64,000 bases of DNA, taken from positions 248,001-312,000 of the forward strand of contig BAAHQB010000077.1 in the NCBI GenBank assembly GCA_054601695.1, read 5' to 3'. The position numbers and the translations under genes were made by a program. Under the pieces are notes generated by a model. It did no database searches and was not told where the DNA came from. It saw only the letters and a program-made list of their open reading frames with translations. The stretch is from Amorphochlora amoebiformis. Lineage: Eukaryota; Cercozoa; Chlorarachniophyceae. Below, in pieces: positions 1 to 64,000 of this stretch. Every line of letters starts with the position of its first letter. Within the stretch, counting starts at the first letter, position 1.

Positions 1-727
1 TATATATATATATATACATACATATATACATATATATATTATATATTTCTACATATAAATATAATACCTGACCAACGCTGAGGTTCATCGTGACTTTATT
101 CTTAAAATCAAACCGACGATTATCCCCCGGCTCTTCAATCCTTTTAGCTAGGGTTATACAAGATTTTGATTTGAAGTCAAGTTGTGATTTATGTTTCCAG
201 TCATGTGTTTCCGTCGTTACTACTGTTAGGCAGTATTACTGGTATGTAACACCCGCCAAACCCACTTCAATACCTAAATCCAACTGGAGGACACCCTTAC
301 GAACGACCGACTTATATCGCCCATTGTCACGAATTGAAGGCTAGATTATCGGTTTTGAATAAGTTCGAGGGGTCTCCTTGGATGCAAGAAGTGGGATTTT
401 ATTGGAAGAAAGAGGCCGAGTCAGCAAGACGTGAATAAAGGCGACATCAACTGTTGTCAAATTAAATACAATCGAGTATAAATTCACACCGGAGCGACGG
501 ATATAGTCAGTGCCCCCTCGTCCTTGTAGATCGTATAACCTGCATAACAAGCCTTTGAGAACGCCCGACGAGATTCGCGGAAGACCGTGCGTGCGATGGA
601 CATTTACACGTTGTCGACGGATGTTGTCACTGTGACATTCCATCGTGACATACTAGCCGAAAAGATCCAAAGGAAAGCCGAGGAGATAAATTCTTTTTCG
701 CATTGAATTTGGCGCTTACACCGCAAA
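1..727. other. 5' flank of the Sec16-like gene
   Basis: The first 65 bases are TA microsatellite. From about 66 to 727 the sequence is of normal complexity, with no exon I can link to a protein family on either strand. An open frame at 341-643 on the minus strand shows no recognisable motif. The region lies directly upstream of the Sec16-like start codon at 728, so it probably holds that gene's promoter and 5' untranslated region. I see no convincing TATA box; the TA tract is too far away and too repetitive to count. A neighbouring gene's exon cannot be excluded. Confidence 0.4.
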
Positions 728-35720
<34,993 letters not shown>

Positions 35721-35739
35721 GCGTTTGCGATTTAGTTCA

Positions 35740-35836
35740 GTTTGTTCTAGGTAAGTACTACCAATCGAGCAAGGGCTTTGTGCCGGACACCAGGATTGGT
35801 GCCTGCGCTCAGCCCTACGAACTAGGTGATTTAGTT
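35740..35836 (+). repeat. Tandem duplicate of the last Sec16 exon
   Basis: Right after the stop codon, 35740-35836 repeats 35637-35732 with scattered changes (AATCGAGCAAGNGCTTTG ... CCTACGAACTAGG). The copy still contains the stop-codon segment, so it lies in the 3' untranslated region and leaves the protein unchanged. Confidence 0.85.
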
Positions 35837-35839
35837 CAG

Positions 35840-36250
35840 AGTTCTAGATATTAACATTTGAAAGTTTCATCTGTAATCACTAGAATCTAGCACATCTAAG
35901 CATACTAGCATAGTCTAAATAGTTGTGTCATCATAAGCCTAGTGGGACACTATGACTAGTATGATCTACTAGATGACTTCAACTAGTACTGCTCTAGTTA
36001 CTACTAGTATAGCTAGTAAGAGACACTACATACTCTAGATACTGGTGTGTGTGGGTATATATATATATACCTAGTATACTAAGATATATCTGATATATAT
36101 CTAGAAATATATAGATATATTTAGTATATCTAGATATATGCTAGATATGTAACCACAGTACATAGTGTAACTTATTATATATTGGTACTACTTCTAGAAC
36201 ACACAAACAGTGCACAGCCTAGTAAAAAGTATACTGGGTATAATATTCTA
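35840..36250. repeat. CTAG-rich block between Sec16 and SDR-FAD genes
   Basis: This stretch is dense in CTAG and CTAGTA tetramers and hexamers, for example ACTAGTATAGCTAGTAAG and TCTAGATATATGCTAG. There are no open frames of note. It lies in the convergent intergenic space between the Sec16 stop (35720) and the SDR-FAD stop (36500). A block of similar composition lies at 57930-58330, again downstream of two convergent stops. Confidence 0.6.
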
Positions 36251-36499
36251 GATATTACAGCGAGTCACTCCACCGATCATCGGCGATGATTGAAATCTAG
36301 AAAAATTATACATATAATATATATATATATATATGCATATATATATATATTATATATATGTATATATATGTATATATATATATATATGTATGTATATATA
36401 TATATCCCTCACAGTATACATATTAAAAAGTTGATAATGACAAGATTAGTATTATCTCGCATGTCGCAAGTTGGTTACTCAACTATGAAGCTATGCTTT

Positions 36500-46315
<9,816 letters not shown>

Positions 46316-46482
46316 GATACGTGGAACAGAGACCGCCACCACAATCCGTCTCTTGACCCGATAAATTTCCAAAATATTTCTAATATGAAATATTATATCG
46401 GCTTCAACCATATTAGGTGATTTTAAATACGAGACATTTGGCTTGACCTCTAAGATTCGTGAGATACTTCCAGGAGAGAACG
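46316..46482. promoter_or_regulatory. Shared divergent promoter of the SDR-FAD and ABHD genes
   Basis: Only 167 bp separate the minus-strand start codon (46315) from the plus-strand start codon (46483). The interval is free of long TA microsatellites, unlike almost all other non-coding DNA here. It contains AT-rich patches such as CCAAAATATTTCTAATATG near its middle. It must hold both 5' untranslated regions and core promoters, so co-regulation is likely. No specific factor site is recognised. Confidence 0.6.
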
Positions 46483-57795
<11,313 letters not shown>

Positions 57796-58361
57796 GATAC
57801 GGAGGATTGCAGTCTGAGTAGGTATAGCAGGACGCTGAATAGTAGCTATCAGCTGGCGGTTTTAATGTTTTTAATAATATTGGACGTAATACTGACAATC
57901 ATTGCGTGTTCTTGATAGAATATTAGCCGCGCTCAAGTCTCAAAAACCTATGTTGTAGTACTCTACATCTCTTGAGTCTCTACCTTTTGATACGCACTAG
58001 GAATAGTATGTCTAGTATACTAGTACTAGTATATGCTACATCTATATCTGCTATATCTGGTATCGTAGTATCCACAAGATCTAGCTTGATCAGGTGGTAA
58101 TCATCTAGAATATTCTAGTATTAGAGTAACACATGTCTAGTAAATGTCTTCTTTTTAAGGTTAGCTAGTAATTTCTAGATTTAGCCGCATGTGCAGACGG
58201 TGCTTTAACTACTAGACTAGTTTAATTAACTACAATTACAGCATATATTACCAAAAAGTCCAAAAACGTTAACAGACGCATGGGTTCAAAAAAATTGAGT
58301 CCAAGCAGCTAGTAATACTAGTAATAACAATACTATGATACTCAACCCGCGCGAAGAACGG
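57796..58361. other. Convergent intergenic space between ABHD and GNAT genes, CTAG-rich
   Basis: Between the ABHD stop (57795) and the GNAT stop (58362) the sequence is non-coding. From about 57930 to 58330 it is dense in CTAG/CTAGTA (TCTAGTATACTAGTACTAGT at about 58012), like the block at 35840-36250. Both 3' untranslated regions must fit here. Confidence 0.65.
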
Positions 58362-63244
<4,883 letters not shown>

Positions 63245-63382
63245 CTGAACACAAAAACGGAAAATAAAACGGGGATAGGATAAGAATGCCAGGATAGGAT
63301 GCGGGAAAAACTTAATGTGTTTGTTGTGGCTGTACAGTATATTATATGTATATGTACATATGTATATATATATATGTATTTA

Positions 63383-63419
<37 letters not shown>

Positions 63420-63508
63420 GTATATATGTACATCTACACGATAGAAATGTACATTTACATTTAGAAATACATATATATATATATATATGTATGTATAGAT
63501 ATACATAC

Positions 63509-63554
<46 letters not shown>

Positions 63555-63598
63555 TATATCATACATAGTACATAGATATATTAAAAACTATAATGTAG

Positions 63599-63629
<31 letters not shown>

Positions 63630-63664
63630 ATATACATATATACATATATATATATACACATATA

Positions 63665-63721
<57 letters not shown>

Positions 63722-63891
63722 AAACACGCGCATTTACATATATATATATATGTGTATATGTATATATATATTTATATATATATATATATATATTATAATT
63801 ACATATATATATATATATACACATATATATATATATGTATATTCATATAGATTCATCAATATATACATATCTATTTATATATATATATATG

Positions 63892-63949
<58 letters not shown>

Positions 63950-64000
63950 CACACACACACATATATATATATATGTATATATATTGCGTATATATATTTT
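63245..64000. other. Right-edge TA-rich DNA upstream of the first GNAT exon seen
   Basis: The first about 60 bases are an ordinary pyrimidine-rich 3' splice region on the minus strand. From about 63340 to 64000 the sequence is TA/TG microsatellite with a few short unique islands (for example 63424-63465 and 63720-63737). No exon is recognised. It is probably a GNAT intron that continues past the window. Confidence 0.5.

Noticed and set aside
341-643. 100-residue minus-strand frame near the left edge
   Set aside because: No recognisable family, no splice-linked neighbour, and it lies in the Sec16 5' flank. It could be chance in ordinary-complexity DNA.

Overview
This window is nuclear DNA of an intron-dense eukaryote, most likely a protist or microalga. 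Its four genes are cut into short exons (13 to about 535 nt) by GT-AG introns, and almost every intron carries long (TA)n/(TG)n microsatellites. TTAGGG-type repeats, a Copia-class LTR retrotransposon and tRNA-derived SINE-like elements support a nuclear eukaryotic origin. The lineage cannot be fixed from the sequence; the GNAT gene resembles plastid-type GNATs, a weak hint of a phototroph. The long open frames made of Tyr/Ile or Tyr/His are translations of microsatellites, not genes.

Layout: (1) 728-35720, + strand: a Sec16-like ER-exit-site scaffold, about 59 exons and about 2,200 residues. It has an N-terminal array of 21 DPF motifs, a recognisable central conserved domain (13.6-23.1 kb) and a basic, proline-rich C-terminus. 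(2) 25296-28467, antisense inside a Sec16 intron: a 3,172-bp Copia-class LTR element with two identical 238-bp LTRs. It keeps gag and protease but has lost the integrase and reverse transcriptase cores. (3) 36500-46315, - strand: a 28-exon gene whose splice phases all close. It joins an extended SDR (epimerase/3beta-HSD-like), two hydrophobic segments and a PCMH-type FAD-linked oxidoreductase in one predicted 699-residue protein. (4) 46483-57795, + strand: a 21-exon ABHD1/ABHD3-like alpha/beta hydrolase of 497 residues, divergent from gene 3 across only 167 bp. (5) 58362-63244, - strand: a GNAT acetyltransferase of 8 exons, whose 5' end is not identified.

Gene order is Sec16 > < SDR-FAD | ABHD > < GNAT: two convergent pairs around one divergent promoter. 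Sec16 organises COPII budding at the ER. The SDR-FAD fusion and the ABHD protein both carry membrane-type segments and look like lipid or sterol metabolic enzymes, so shared expression from the common promoter is plausible but inferred.

Beyond the genes, the window holds many local duplications anchored on exon-intron junctions (decoy exon fragments beside TA tracts), several SINE-like elements in one orientation, CTAG-rich blocks just downstream of two stop codons, and interstitial telomere-like repeats, one of which supplies the pyrimidine tract of a 3' splice site. Exon coordinates were built by hand from reading-frame continuity, splice sites and family similarity; no alignment or transcript was available.
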